Source of the DNA: Grifola frondosa
Taxonomy: Eukaryota > Basidiomycota > Agaricomycetes > Polyporales > Grifolaceae
Direction: 5' to 3'
Length of the DNA stretch: 64,000 nucleotides
NCBI GenBank assembly: GCA_001683735.1
Contig: LUGG01000011.1
Location: forward strand, 682,001 to 746,000
In this document: positions 11,757-23,329 of the stretch, one piece after another
Numbering within the stretch: position 1 is the first letter of the stretch
How the letters are laid out: each line of letters starts with the position of its first letter
The notes under the pieces: model-generated
The model's input: the letters and a program-made list of their open reading frames with translations, nothing else
What the model was told of the DNA's origin: nothing
The model's database searches: none
Translations under genes and position numbers: made by a program

Positions 11757-13351
11757 ATGGCTGATCATCCAAATCAAGGTTTCCTGGCTCGTGCTCACAA
11801 ATTTGCATTCTGCTTGAGCATTATCTATGCTCTCGTGATCATCTTGCTCGCCATACCATCCATTCAACGCCAGTAAGACTTCTTCCTGTAGAGTGGAATA
11901 GGTTTAATTGGTCTTTTCCAGCGTCCTATATCAACACAGCCTTAGGTTCCCGTGGTACGCTCGATTTGACTTGCCGGAGAAATATGGTCTCGCACGTAAG
12001 TCTCAACACCTGGTTCGTTCACAAATTTTTCATCGATGTCATGGGTCTGCATTACTTCAATAATCATTTTCCCTGCCTTTTGGTCCCCATTGAGAGTTAT
12101 AGCTTATAACGTTGTGAATGATATTAGGACTTGGAATTAATGAAATGATATTCCGTCGCCAACCGTTGACTGCTGTCCTTCCATGGTCTCCCTTTCCTTG
12201 TTAAGCCTCCCAAATATTGATTCTGACGTATGAGTATTAAACAGCGGGAAAGACCCTCAACCTGAAAGTTACGACCTCCGACAACGTTACTCTTGGTGGC
12301 TGGTTCATTCTGTCAGAGCCTTACTACCAAAACTTGCGGAAAACGTCAGCTACCCCACTTCCGGCACAGCCTTCGCTGGACGTGATCCAAGATGCCATAG
12401 ATGTCTACCCAACCATCCTGTTCCTTCATGGTGCAGCTGCCACGCGCGCAGTGGCCCGGCGCATCCAGCACTACTCGAGCTTTTCGTCCCGTCTACAGAC
12501 GAACGTCTTCGCCATTGATTATCGCGGTTTTGGCGACAGCGAAGGCATCCCTTCTGGGGACGGCCTCGCGGAAGATGCATACACGGCGTGGATGTGGCTG
12601 CTCGAGCAAGGTGCTCGGGCGAGTGATATTTTGGTTGTAGGACATAGTCTGGGCACTGCTGTTGCTAGTCGCCTGGCAGCGCGACTGACGCTGGAAGGCG
12701 TCAAATCCAGAGGTGTGGTACTGCTCGCGCCATTCTCGAACATAGCCACTCTGGTCGAGACGTACAGTATACGGGCATCCCCATTCTACAGCCGCTGCAG
12801 AACTTTGCACTAGGCCGAAGTGAGGCAAATTAATTCTCAATAAAATGTACGTACTGACCTAATCATGACAGAGCTCGTCAAAAACTAGTGCACCATGAGT
12901 TTGACACTTTGTCGATTATCCAGGTAGATACCTACACAGTGAATACCGTGGCGCAATGCTCATTATATCCTAAGGAATTCAATGTTCCGACATTATTGGC
13001 GCATGCCATCGATGACGAAGAGATACCACATCTCCATTCACAAACTCTTCTCGACCGGTTGCTTGATCTCTACCTCCCTCCTGTGGTCCCTCTCCCCTCC
13101 TCCGCCGGGATCGTGCTTAGCACAGAAGCCTACGCCGCATTCACTGACGCACAAGCCAGACGGCGGGGGCTCGCAACGAGCTCGTACGGAAAATCGAGGT
13201 GCCGAGTTTCGGCACCGTAGAGGAATTTGATGGTCGCGCCGGGAAGGTAGTGTATGTCGAATCGTTATGGGGAACTCATCGCGAGGTCGGCGTGCAAGAG
13301 GGTGTGCAGGACGTGATTGCATCCACATTCCGCCTCGGTGGACCTAAGTAG
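11757..13351 (+). CDS. ABHD12-like serine hydrolase with N-terminal membrane anchor
   Basis: Alpha/beta-hydrolase of the ABHD12/ABHD13 type; fungal members are probably monoacylglycerol or lysophospholipid lipases, which is inference. Exon 1 carries one membrane segment (FCLSIIYALVIILLAIPSIQ). Then WYARFDLPEKYGLAPGKT (across a roughly 250-base intron), VTTSDNVTLGGWFI, the oxyanion loop LFLHGAAATR, DYRGFGDSEGIPS, the nucleophile elbow VVGHSLGTAVA and LLAPFSNI. The acid is in AHAIDDEE and the His in WGTHREVG. Three frame breaks interrupt it: near 12770-12775, at the A5 run 12880-12884 (one more A gives VKKLVHHEF) and at the G5 run 13165-13169 (one more G gives RRGARNELVRKIE). All catalytic residues are present. 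A remnant of a second copy lies at 3518-3735 on the other strand. Confidence 0.8.
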
Positions 13352-14133
13352 CTCGGCCCCCTCTTGGTTAATGACTAGATGCAGAACTGATTATTCTATT
13401 TCATTGTGGAGCAACGACTTTCCTGTACGTTTACGATAATAATACATTCGTTGGGTTCAAATGAGTCGGAATCTTTGTATTCTAGCTTTCTCTTAGCTTG
13501 GCTCTGGGACTTGCATGCTCTGCGTCCCCAGGGGCTCAGCGGTCTTGGCAAGAACTAGACCAGTTGCCTAACTAGGCACTGCCGTTGTAGCGGGCGCTAA
13601 TATAAATCGCACACATTCCTTCGAGACTCCCGCGCAATTGGAGTTCAAACTGTCCTTCATCAGACTTCCGCTGTGATATACTTGACTCAGAGAACCTCAA
13701 TATCCATAATTAATCTGCAGAAAAGCACCGGCTGCTACTGATGGACCCTATTCATTCAAGGATGTCACGGATGCGGCAATTCTCGGGCTTTCATGAACGC
13801 TGCCTTACTACTGGTTCAGTAAGTATATACGTCAATTCATCTCTGATATTCGTCGATCCGCCGAAGAGTGTGGTGCGGAACGAATGATTGTGGGTCGACG
13901 ACTCCAACTGTCCGTCACGGCGAGTACAGGTGATTCTCCTATCCGCCGATTGAGAATTGCCGAATACACCACCCGTATCAAGTTATAATGCTGCTGTATC
14001 AAATCGTTTATAACTTGGGAGTAATATCTTACTGACCTCCTGTATCATAACAGTTCAATATCAATGCGCTGTCGGATGACTGTTCTTAGGAAACTGATCG
14101 ACTTCTCTTGCGTTCCCCTAAATGTTTCCTCCC
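13352..14133. other. Intergenic region, no gene seen
   Basis: A+T-rich with stops in every frame. It separates the hydrolase gene from CPL1 copy B and probably holds the promoter of the latter. Confidence 0.5.
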
Positions 14134-14139
14134 TATAAA
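14134..14139 (+). promoter_or_regulatory. TATA box of CPL1 copy B
   Basis: TATAAA inside ccctataaattc, 46 bases upstream of the ATG at 14185. Spacing is consistent with a short leader. Confidence 0.5.
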
Positions 14140-14184
14140 TTCCTGGACGGCGCGCAGAAATCGTACGCACCCCTTGGAATCACG

Positions 14185-15102
14185 ATGTACGCAGTTTGTC
14201 TTTCCATGCACCTGCTCGTTTTCCTGCTCGTTCTTTCCCTCGCGCCCATCCCAGCTAGTGCGGATAATACCTGCAAGGCTGGCACATTTTCGAGCGACGG
14301 TAACAAGCCCTGCACAAATTGTCCCGCTGGATCGTTCAATAGTTTTGCCGGTGCCACATCGTGCTGTACATGGTACGTCGTCCCCTACCCCAAGTAGCAT
14401 TATCCTTCCATTTACGCTGTCGTAGCTGCGCAGGCTTCTATCAGGTTCGTTCGATATCAACATCTGCTTTCATGTTGCTCATGTCTCCTATGTAGTCCGG
14501 CACGGGTCAGACGTCTTGCACGGCGTGCCCGGGAATGGGTATTCCCTCCTGGATCGACGTCGATCAGCGCCTGTACGACTTCATCCGGCGGACTCACTAC
14601 GTGCGATCAGACGAGCCTTACCACTTGTCGTAGGTGTCTTCCAGTCTCTCTTCATCTGCTTTGTTTGACTTTACGCCATTAGCTGCCACCGGCGCCATGA
14701 CGTCGCATAATCCTCGGTATATTGCGCGGCGCCAGACCTGCCCGCGCGGCCACAAAAACTGTCCTGTTTATGGCCTCTCTGGAAATAAGCGAGTTGTCAA
14801 GCATTACGAGTGTGTGGGCGTTGACCACGACCTGGAATCGTGCGGCGGCTGCGTCAACGATGACTCTCCTTTCGGCGAGCGTACCGCAGACGGGGGAGGG
14901 ACTGCAGTGCCATCCCAAACGTTGATAGGGTTCGCTGTGAGGGCGGGAAGTGTGAGATATGTAAGTCGTGGCATTTTTTCTCTCATCGAGTTCACCATCT
15001 GACTGATTCTTAGCAACGTGCCGCGACGGCTATTATCTCACGGGCGATGGAGAAATGTGCCTCCCATCTTTCACTCCTGTTCACTTCTACGGCTTTGAGT
15101 AA
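14185..15102 (+). CDS. CPL1-like cysteine-rich secreted protein (copy B), two frame breaks
   Basis: Paralogue of the gene at 5998-7255 on the opposite strand. The start at 14185 gives a signal peptide (MYAVCLSMHLLVFLLVLSL, then APIPASA). One N-terminal repeat block follows (CKAGTFSSDGNKPCTNCPAG, then CCTCCAGFYQSGTGQTSCTAC across two introns), so copy B is shorter than A. Next are YSPPGSTS, GGLTTC and, after an intron ending near 14689, the CPL1 domain (CPRGHKNCPVYGL, ECVGVDHDLESCGGCVNDDS, CSAIPNVDRVRCEGGKC, TCRDGYYLTGDGEMC). The frame breaks at the CCC run 14544-14546 and the G5 run 14892-14896; one added base in each restores the conserved cysteines. If those bases are truly missing this is a recent pseudogene, but the rest of the window favours sequencing error. 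Confidence 0.75.
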
Positions 15103-15586
15103 AGGAATTGGTGGACCATTTCAATGCTCACCAATCATGGACCTTTCCGCTCCCGGATTTAGGATTTCTCGATATTCATTTGAATTTTTTACCCCCTGCC
15201 TTTTGTGAACGGTGACTGACGAGTGCGGATTTGCGCCAAATGTACGTTCTTATGCGAACAAACTTCCCCTTCCGCTCGTCGCCATAGATAGGCGGCCAAT
15301 GGACATGGAGATTAGATTAGATCGTATCTTCGTATATCATTGCTTGGCGCTGTAAGCAGGTCTCTGAGTCTCATGAGCGGTCTTTTGACGGCTCAGAAGA
15401 TGCTGTCCGCATGTACCCTCAACGGGCTCCACGGCTTTCGTGTGAAGAGGGCTCGGAATCGATTATCTACCCGTGAAGCTTCTGAAGGTCGGTATGATAT
15501 AAACTGCTGATCGTCTTCGCACTATCTTTTGAGTTAGCCCGACTGATCTCTCCATTCACGCCATTAGCTTGACTGACACATTAACA

Positions 15587-17445
15587 ATGGCAAACGACTC
15601 AGACAGCGAAGTACTTGGGATTGTCGTGCTTGCTAGACATGGCGATAGGGAGGGATTCTACCAGGATCCGCTCACATATACTGCCTCCGACACGACGATC
15701 ACTCCTCTCGGCGAGGTAAGGTCTATTTCCAATTTTTTGAAAACGAATTTCTGAGTTGTTGCGTAGAAACAGGAATTTCAGCTGGGCTCACTCTTTCGGT
15801 CACTCTATCTCAATGTGTCATCCCCGTCGTTTATTCGTGGCATCTCTCCTTCCACTGCTTTGTTCCAGGCATCCCAAGTCGAGGTTCGTGCGGATGCAGG
15901 AGATGAAGGTGGTGTAATCTATGATAGCTCTGTCGCCCTCGTACAAGGCGTTTGGCCACCCACAAATATCTCCAACACCACGTTGGCCGACGGAACGACG
16001 GTCACGAGTCCTCTCGGCGGATACCAATACATCCCAAGTACGTTGAGTTTCGTTATATATCCTAATTATGCTCCCATCTTTCATTCGATGCATCATGTCC
16101 ATAGTCGAATCAGTTGAGCCTGACGAGGATGTCTCTTTGGAGGGGTTTACATCTTGCCCTGTGCGCATGTTTCGTGCCAAGACATATTCCTATCTGACTA
16201 TCAGATTTCACAGAACTTCGACGCGCACACTCAGGCATTTTACAACTCTGCTGTTTTCTTGCAGAAGGCCAATGATAGTGCGACGTTCCTGTCTGAACTA
16301 CCTCCGTTCTTGGATGGTAGACCAGTTACCTTGGAAAATATGGTACGCCTGCTTCTTGGCGCTACTACTATTCAATGATCTGATCAAACAATTATATTCT
16401 GCAGTGGAATGTAAGTCTACAGGATTTGCCTTATCGCAAGACTTGATGACCTCTGCGTTCCCAGATCTTCGATTATATGAACGTACAGTCCATTCACAAT
16501 GCCACTTTCGCCAAACGGCTTCCGCAAAGCTTTTTGCCGCAGGCGCTTGATCTTGCTAGTTTCCACGAATATAATATATTCAGTGACGCCACGGTCAGTG
16601 GTATAGGAAACAGTACGTGTCTTTCTCCTTGAACATACCAGAGTGCTCATATTTTCCTTAGTTGCGTTCCGGACAATGCTCCCCTCGGTGATTGAGGCCT
16701 TCCAGCGGATTGCTAACGCTTCCGATCCCCTGCTTCTTCATTACTCCGCGATTGCTTATAAGCCTTTCCTCAGCCTGTTTAACATGACGGGTGTGGTGGC
16801 AGATAATGCATTGCCTCCTGCCATAGGTAGACATCGATGCCATCATTCCCCTGTGCAACCATTGATTAATCCGTTCATCAGTGAACTACGCAGCATCAGT
16901 TGTTTTCGAAGTGCGGCAGGCGGCTTCCTCCTCGGAGCCTGTGATACGTTTCAATTTTAAGAATGGATCGGACGATGACAGTTTCCACCCGGTCCCTATG
17001 TCATTCTCCGGGTGGGATGGCAGCGGTGGCGCGGACGTTCCGATGTCTACGTTCATTGACGCTTTCCAACCCGCTGCCGTCAACACCACGCTCGATTGGT
17101 GCACCTTGTGTGGGCAGACCCAGTTGCGCGGTTGCGCGGCACTGCTAGCTGGTTCAACCATTGAATTCGTTAAGGCGCATGACAGGATTTCTCCAGTGGG
17201 CGCGGGTTTCCTAGGTGCAGGATTGACCGCTGCAGTCATGGGTGCTATGCTTGGCGTCCTATTTTTCCTTGGTCTCTTGACCGCAGGACTTCGCAATGGG
17301 CGAAATGTGAAACGCGCCAGGGCTTTGAACAGCGGTGACTCCGACGTGCACCGTTCCGGCTCTGAGGTGTGTCATTCTAATATTTTTGGTCTCCAAACTT
17401 ACCGCTATCATGTAGGTGCACTCAATGATCAAAGAAACGGCGTAG
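15587..17445 (+). CDS. Histidine acid phosphatase, membrane-anchored, about 9 exons
   Basis: Clade-2 histidine phosphatase (acid phosphatase/phytase-like), a phosphoglycerate mutase-fold enzyme that hydrolyses phosphomonoesters. The catalytic motif is near the N-terminus: VVLARHGDREGFYQDP. Middle exons give SGISPSTALFQASQVEVRAD-like sequence (15835-15900), TSCPISQNFDAHTQAFYNSA, a mini-exon WN, IFDYMNVQSIHNATF, then NMTGVVADN. The distal segment holds NYAASVVFEVRQ, the typical pre-C-terminal block, and two paired cysteines (CTLCGQTQLRGC). A C-terminal helix (AVMGAMLGVLFFLGLL) anchors it. I see no N-terminal signal peptide. The last intron (17369-17416) leads to a tail SGSEVHSMIKETA. Every junction is in frame, so the gene is intact. 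The usual catalytic HD pair was not located with certainty. Confidence 0.85.
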
Positions 17446-17669
17446 TAGCAGTTGTGCAGTGGCAGTTTCTAAAGAGTTGTAAGATAATCCTTGGAGACAG
17501 AACTAGGAGTTGATGCCCAATTTACGACCACTGTATCCTCCCGATGAGATTGTGATCGTAACGCGTGTGATAATTCGCAAAAACGTCACGTGGACGTGAC
17601 AATCACGCGTTCCGTCACCAGTCTGCTGTGTCACTGTGGCCTCACGACTGGATTATAACGACCACAGCC

Positions 17670-19093
17670 ATGCAAGTCCACAAGCAGACCAGTCCTCAGA
17701 CAGCTTACACAATTCTGCGCATTAAGCGTAAACGCAATGAAGAACCACTTGATGCTCTTGGTAAGCATGTTTTTCTGTCGAAGATCTGATGGCGGCGCCC
17801 CTGTCACATCCGAACTTGCTTGCCTCTATAACATAAACTTACCTCGATGTTCACTCAGTTTATGACTCTCGCCCACGTAGGAAGAAATCTCGTGGCGGGT
17901 TGAACGTCTTCCGATTCGTTGAGACTGTCGAACAGGGCGCTTGGGACGATGAACAAAAGAAGAGAGATTTGGAGGTACGCCTGACAGGTCATTTGTTTTC
18001 TTCTCGAGTTTACCATATGAACGTAAGGTTCGCATATCGACGCTTGCAAGCGAACCAGCGCAGAAGAATATCATCAACGCATCATTACTTCCGGCGCCGG
18101 CGCCAGACTTTGTACCATCAAGTTATCCTCCTCCCCATGTTCAACAGAGGATTCCCAGCAGGACATATACTATTGTGAAACCAGAAGGGGTACAACCAGA
18201 TTCAGGTGTTCGCAAACGGGCTCCTACTGCGCCGTACGTTCAACCGTATCTCAGCCTTCTATCTACTCAGATGATACACAGTCCAAAGGTTTATTCTGCC
18301 AGAACACTTGCTGCGGCTAGACAAACCCCATCTGGTTTCACTTTATATGATGCGATCCCATCCTCCTCTACGATCGCCTCTTTCCCATCATCTTCCTCTG
18401 GAGACACGGACGCGGAGATGGAGAAATTTCTACCCCTTCTCCAAGATTATCTCAAAGGTATGTTCGTTATATACCTTCGGCAACGATAATTTTACTATTC
18501 ACGTCGGTGATTCAGTAAGCGATGGGTCCGCTCCTTCTGCATCGATCATCGCACCCAGTACAAGCAATGAGAGCGCGGAGGATGCCGACTACGTTTGGGA
18601 TGTGTTCTACCAACGCCCCAACAAGTCTCAGGAGCAAATTTCATCTTCCGCTAGCGGCAAAGTTGCAACATTGTGAGCTAATGACATTATCTGAGGTATG
18701 TATGTATGTCACTCATCTTTCATTTAGGACAGGTCTCCCCCCTGAGCTTAGTGGACTCTTCGATTCCGACTCCGACTCAGAACCCGAAGACGAGGACGAC
18801 GAGGATTCCAACGGTGTGTGGCGATGTTGCCTCGATATCCTTGTGACTCATTGGAACTTTGCAGCGGAAGACTGGTATACAAATGATTACCCAGAGGAAG
18901 AGGAAAATATCCGTTCGGATAATAGTGAGGCAAGCGGTGAGTATGATTGTTGCTGATATGGATTACATACTGATCTACTTGTCAAGATGACTTTCATGAG
19001 CACTCCGACTACGAAGATGCATTGTACGGTGAGGACAGGAGTGAGCATGAGTATCAAGACGTGATGTATGGTGAGAGGATGGATCAGAGATGA
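17670..19093 (+). CDS. IWR1: RNA polymerase II nuclear import factor Iwr1 (SLC7A6OS homologue)
   Basis: Iwr1 binds assembled RNA polymerase II in the cytoplasm and directs its nuclear import. The N-terminus carries the family signature TAYTILRIKRKRNEEPLDAL, whose basic run doubles as a nuclear localisation signal, followed by PRRKKSRGGLNVFRFVETVE. A Ser/Pro-rich linker spans the middle. The conserved C-terminal domain is YVWDVFYQRP, then an acidic block, EDWYTNDYPEEEE, DDFHEHSDYEDA and a Glu/Asp-rich tail. Introns are short and all in frame (for example donor at 17760, acceptor at 17857). The gene is intact and lies on the same strand just downstream of the phosphatase; the two are separate transcription units. 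Confidence 0.85.
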
Positions 19094-19546
19094 AGACGAT
19101 CTGAATTCGGAATATTAGGAGTTTGGTTATGGACGCCTGGTGTGGGACTTGATATACATGATTCCCTGTCCCAGGCCAAATACATATTTTGTAGTAACGC
19201 GCGGATGGATACCGCCATGCAGTGCAGCAGAATTATGGCTACTATCAACATGGAATCAATATCGGCTCTCCACGTTGCCACTCCCTGATAAAATTAATCT
19301 CGTATCTTTGTATTCTGCATGTCAAGGAGTGCAACAGACGCATCAAGTAAGATGTTTCGACATGCCTTTTTGGGTACTCAGATTGCCTCTTTCACTCAAT
19401 TTCATACTAGTAACGTCGCGCAGTAGTAGTTCTACAGCTGCGGCTTTGCATTTGCCATTCAAAACCCGACCAAGGTCAGATACTCGATTCGGGCTTTGAG
19501 GCTGACATTATTTCACCGACCCAGTCAGCCACACTATTCCTCGCAC

Positions 19547-19552
19547 TATAAA
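19547..19552 (+). promoter_or_regulatory. TATA box of the small secreted protein gene
   Basis: TATAAA within gcactataaattcc, 119 bases upstream of the ATG at 19671. Confidence 0.4.
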
Positions 19553-19670
19553 TTCCGGCAACAGCGGTGGGGTGACAATCACACATCTTTCATTCAAGTT
19601 TCACCACGCTGCGACCTCGAGAAACCTGCGCTTAAATTTGGGGACTAGTTTGCGCCCCAAACCTTGCATT

Positions 19671-20031
19671 ATGTCTACTTGCCGTTCTCGCATTCAATTG
19701 CTTGTGCTCTCTCTCCTCATAGTGACAAGCTATGCGTTGCCGACGGCACCTGAACTTCAACTTGAGAATAAGGATATGCATGCAGGTGCACCAGCAAATG
19801 TTCCCCACCCTTCGGTAAATATTTTTCTCGTGGCCAAGATTGATGCTGAGTTTTCTCCGAATGCGTATGCCATAGTCCGACAAAGTCCCCGCCTTACTAT
19901 CCGACATCTCTTCTCAGAAAAGGGGCCTCGATTTCATTCACGTTGCACAAGACAATTCTGGCCCTACCGACCCCTTTTACAGTGGGGCCTGCATGGACCG
20001 AACGGGGACTCATTTGAGTAGGCAGACGTAG
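19671..20031 (+). CDS. Small secreted protein, unknown function, 2 exons
   Basis: A short gene with a clear signal peptide (MSTCRSRIQLLVLSLLIVTS, then YALPTAP). Exon 1 ends at VPHPS with donor gtaaat; the acceptor ctcag at about 19918 gives SKRGLDFIHVAQDNSGPTD, PFYSGACMDRTGTHLSRQT and a stop. The mature peptide is about 70 residues with one cysteine, so it is not disulfide-rich like many effectors. No family recognised. The unspliced reading frame runs on into a different C-terminus, so the splice choice is inference. Confidence 0.5.
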
Positions 20032-20173
20032 GGGAGTTGCCGGGCTTCTATACCAAATGTCGATTTATAGCATTAATGATGCTTCAATCCATCTAAGTCT
20101 AGAGACACAGGAAGTTCAGTGATGTAACATCGAGAGAAGTAGTGTCCAGTAGCGACTAGGGCTGATGTTGTCG

Positions 20174-22365
20174 CTACCTCGCTTCCCACTTTTCTCGCCA
20201 CTCCCCTCCTTTCCACCAAACGAGGAGAATGAGGAGCTCTGAAACCACCATTATTCCTCCCCAAAGAGAATACATACCACCGTCGCCGATTGTGTCCTAT
20301 AAACGAGGTCAAGCGATCAGTTATGAGAGAGGCGGAATTCTCATGGGGGCTAGAGGTGGTCAATGGCTGCGCACACAGAGAATGAAACACACCTGCAATG
20401 GGATGGCGACTTCCGCAGCGACAAATGCGAAAATACCACGGAAGCAACTGTTGGTAGCCACGGCGGACGATGAACGGCCATTATTGGCATCGACAATGTA
20501 TGCTAGGTGCTTGAGTATATGCAACTGGAGATTAACATGAATCAGAGCAAGCATGACAGGTCGACGGGTCAACGGTTACATTGAGAAGAATCCGGATAGG
20601 AAAAGCATGATGCAAATGGCAGCAACGTGAACATGCTCCTCGCAAACCCATCCATAGGCTATAACGAACGGAGGCAAAAGATCATGGCTAGCATAGTGCT
20701 TTGCAGCCGCATCTACACAAGTAGTTAGTGATCATGCTGTGGTTGTTAGATAACGCAGCGCACCTCAGGATGACTTTGACCACCATTTTTTGCTTTTAAT
20801 TGAGAAAAGACATGATCAGAGTATCGGCCACCCAGCATACTACCCAGCAGGCTTCCTGAAGGCCAGATAAATATCGGCCCCCGAGGTGAGCACACGAGAT
20901 ACTTAATATTACTGACCTACACCGAAGGCGAGGAGAACAAGCCCGATCTGCAAAGCGTTATAGCTGTACTCGTTTGCGAGAGTTCGTGAGCACGTGTAGG
21001 AAATGCAATAGCTGAACGCGTAGATGAAACCTTACAGGCGACACCGATGAGAATCAGATAGCATCCATATGCGCATTTTCAAGGACTCACCAGATGCCGT
21101 CAGAATTGTCAATTATTCATACGGCGCAAAACGTGAACTATGGGTTTAACTGGATTGACGTCCAACCATGACAGCTTTATTTCCTCTATCGGAGCCGCCT
21201 CGACGATTGGAGTAATTTGAGCCTCGACATCATCCTTCGAGGCGACGAGTCCGTCGGTGATCGCTTGAGCTCTTCCATAGTCTTGACGCTCCGTGTCTCC
21301 TGAGCATCCATGTCGATCCGTGAGATATCGAGACCAGGCACGTCTTCTGTGCTTTCCACGTACTCCATCGCCTCCTTCTCGTTGTTGACATTCTTGAGAC
21401 AGCAGTGACGTTGCTAAGGCTAGATGTCTCGGACCGCCTGGCGGCTTGCTGCTCGCGGGCGCGCCTCAGTGCGGACTGGTACACTAGGCTGCGTTCGCGA
21501 CGAAAGGTGTCCTTGAAGAAGAAGAATGAAATGCAGCAGAGACCTGTGAAGATAACAAGGAACCAAAAGGTCGCACGCCAGTCGAAACCTTCCGTTAGCA
21601 GACCGCCTAGGATCGGCCCAAGTGAAGGACCTAACAGCGGAGCACTGTAGTGTAACATATGATGCGTTAAGCAGGGGAGCAATACGTGAAGCTGGATAAT
21701 TTACCTGTAGTATATACCCATCATCGTGCCCCTCTCTTGCCGGTTCATAGATATCGGCAAGCGTCGCAGCACCAATGGACATCACGGCACTCGAACTAGA
21801 ACATAAGTTTGTTCTATATTAGCCATAAAGGTGTGTGAGATGTCATATACACGCACCCCAATGCTTGCAAACATCGCATGCCGATCAATACGCCGATTGT
21901 CTTTGCGGTGGCCGCCACAGCGCACCCTACGGTGCATAAAGCAATCGAGGCAATGTACACCTCTAGAATAGCGGTCGTTCAAAGAGGAAGACTACTACGA
22001 AATTCTTGACGCACCTTCCGCCCTTGAAATTCACTGATTGCAGTCCATATCAAGGGGAAGCCCCTTGAATAGCAATGAAGAGCGAAAGACTCAAACTAAT
22101 ATCACCGCTAGACGCGTGCAGTTGTTCTTCAATCTGAGATATGGCAGCTACAATAATGCAAACTGAATAGCTTGTTCTGAAGTGCGGGTATTCCAAGCTC
22201 ACGGTTATATATATTAGAACCTAACCCCGCAATCATTGATGCTGCGGATATGGTCGCGACAACGATGTACTGCAAAATGTCGGGAAGTAATCTAAATGAG
22301 AGTGCGTTCAAGGATGAACGTGGGACAACAGACCTTCCGCGCTCTAGACCACTTTCGAGGATCAT
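20174..22365 (-). CDS. MFS drug/polyamine-type H+ antiporter (DHA1), frame breaks
   Basis: Twelve-helix major facilitator exporter of the fungal DHA1 (TPO/FLR-like) group; substrate unknown. The N-terminal exon (from 22365) holds helix 1 (QYIVVATISAASMIAGLGSN). Then GDISLSLSLFIAIQGASP and the motif A loop AISEFQGRK, interrupted at the GGGG run 22054-22057 (one more base restores it). Next SSAVMSIGAATLADIYEPAR, then APLLGPSLGPILGGLLTEGF with motif C, DWRATFWFLVIFTGLCCISF, and the long charged cytoplasmic loop (about 21180-21480) containing one more break. Helices 7-12 include GPIFIWPSGSLLGSMLGGRYS (20820-20890), LAYIVDANNGRSSSAVATNS and the C-terminus KGGEWREKWEAR with stop at 20174. Introns are numerous and short. 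Confidence 0.8.
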
Positions 22366-23329
22366 CGTTTACAGTGGCATGTTCTATATCAGATTTTTCA
22401 GGAGTTGAGATATGCCAATCTCCTGCGTCGAATGTCAGTAGTAGTGTCATGAGACATTTTGGGGCATGAAAGTCGTACTCGGCCCTCTATGATGGCCAAC
22501 AAATGTTTAAGTATGTTGGTGAGAGGCCGTGTGGTCGTGTTTCGAACGTAAGAGTGGTCAGCACTTATAGGATACTAGAATGCATTTCGCGCCGGCCGAA
22601 CCGCGTGAGGTAGCTTATCTTTAGATATTGAGATTGTCTGGTGACAACGCGGAGGCGTGTTGCTCGGATGGTATCGGCCGAACATTATTGGTCACGAAAT
22701 GTTCTTGGCCGCGCGCAACTCGAGCTAAGCCTCGAGTCAATACACCCCGATGTTTCCTGAATCCTCGTGGACAACACGCTTCCTTATGCATCATGGTGGG
22801 AGCCTCCTGGGGTGTTTCACATTTTCATCACTATGAGAAGATACATGGATTAGTCGTATGAGGAGGTTCCATTATGTACAAGCAGGTGGTGTTAAGCGAA
22901 GGGGCACAACCCGACCAAAGCCTGGAGGCATACTTGTCCATAGAATTTGACATATTTCTGGGAACACGATAAGAAATGGCCAAAGCGGTAGGAACTATAT
23001 CCGAATGCACCATATTATATAGTCCAAGAATGCTCACTTACTCTAGGTTCCCTTCTTTTCTCTCAGCTGACTCAACCGCCGCGCTTCGACCGAGAATCAC
23101 AAGGTGAACCGCAACAGCAAATGTTAGATGCTGCCAACTTAGATGTCGAGAAATTCACCAAATCCGAAGGACAAGTGTATTAAGCTAAATATATTAGATA
23201 TATGTGATGGTCACGTTGTCACATACTACGTGTAGACGTCACCACCCGCACCCTCTCTCCTGAACTGCGATGTCAACTTAATTTGCGAAAACTCCGGGCA
23301 ACCTAGTGTTGTACAGCCTTCATCAGCTC
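22366..23329. other. Divergent intergenic region between MFS and phytochrome genes
   Basis: No gene seen; only sub-80-codon frames. It presumably carries the promoters of both divergent genes. I found no clear TATA box. Confidence 0.5.

Noticed and set aside
3518..15102. A single inverted segmental duplication carrying both the hydrolase and CPL1 genes
   Set aside because: Gene order is not mirrored: the hydrolase precedes CPL1 on the plus strand but follows it on the minus strand, and the cupredoxin and BOR1 genes have no partner.
14185..15102. CPL1 copy B as a dead gene
   Set aside because: Both breaks are single missing bases in runs, like those in unrelated conserved genes nearby, and all key cysteines survive.
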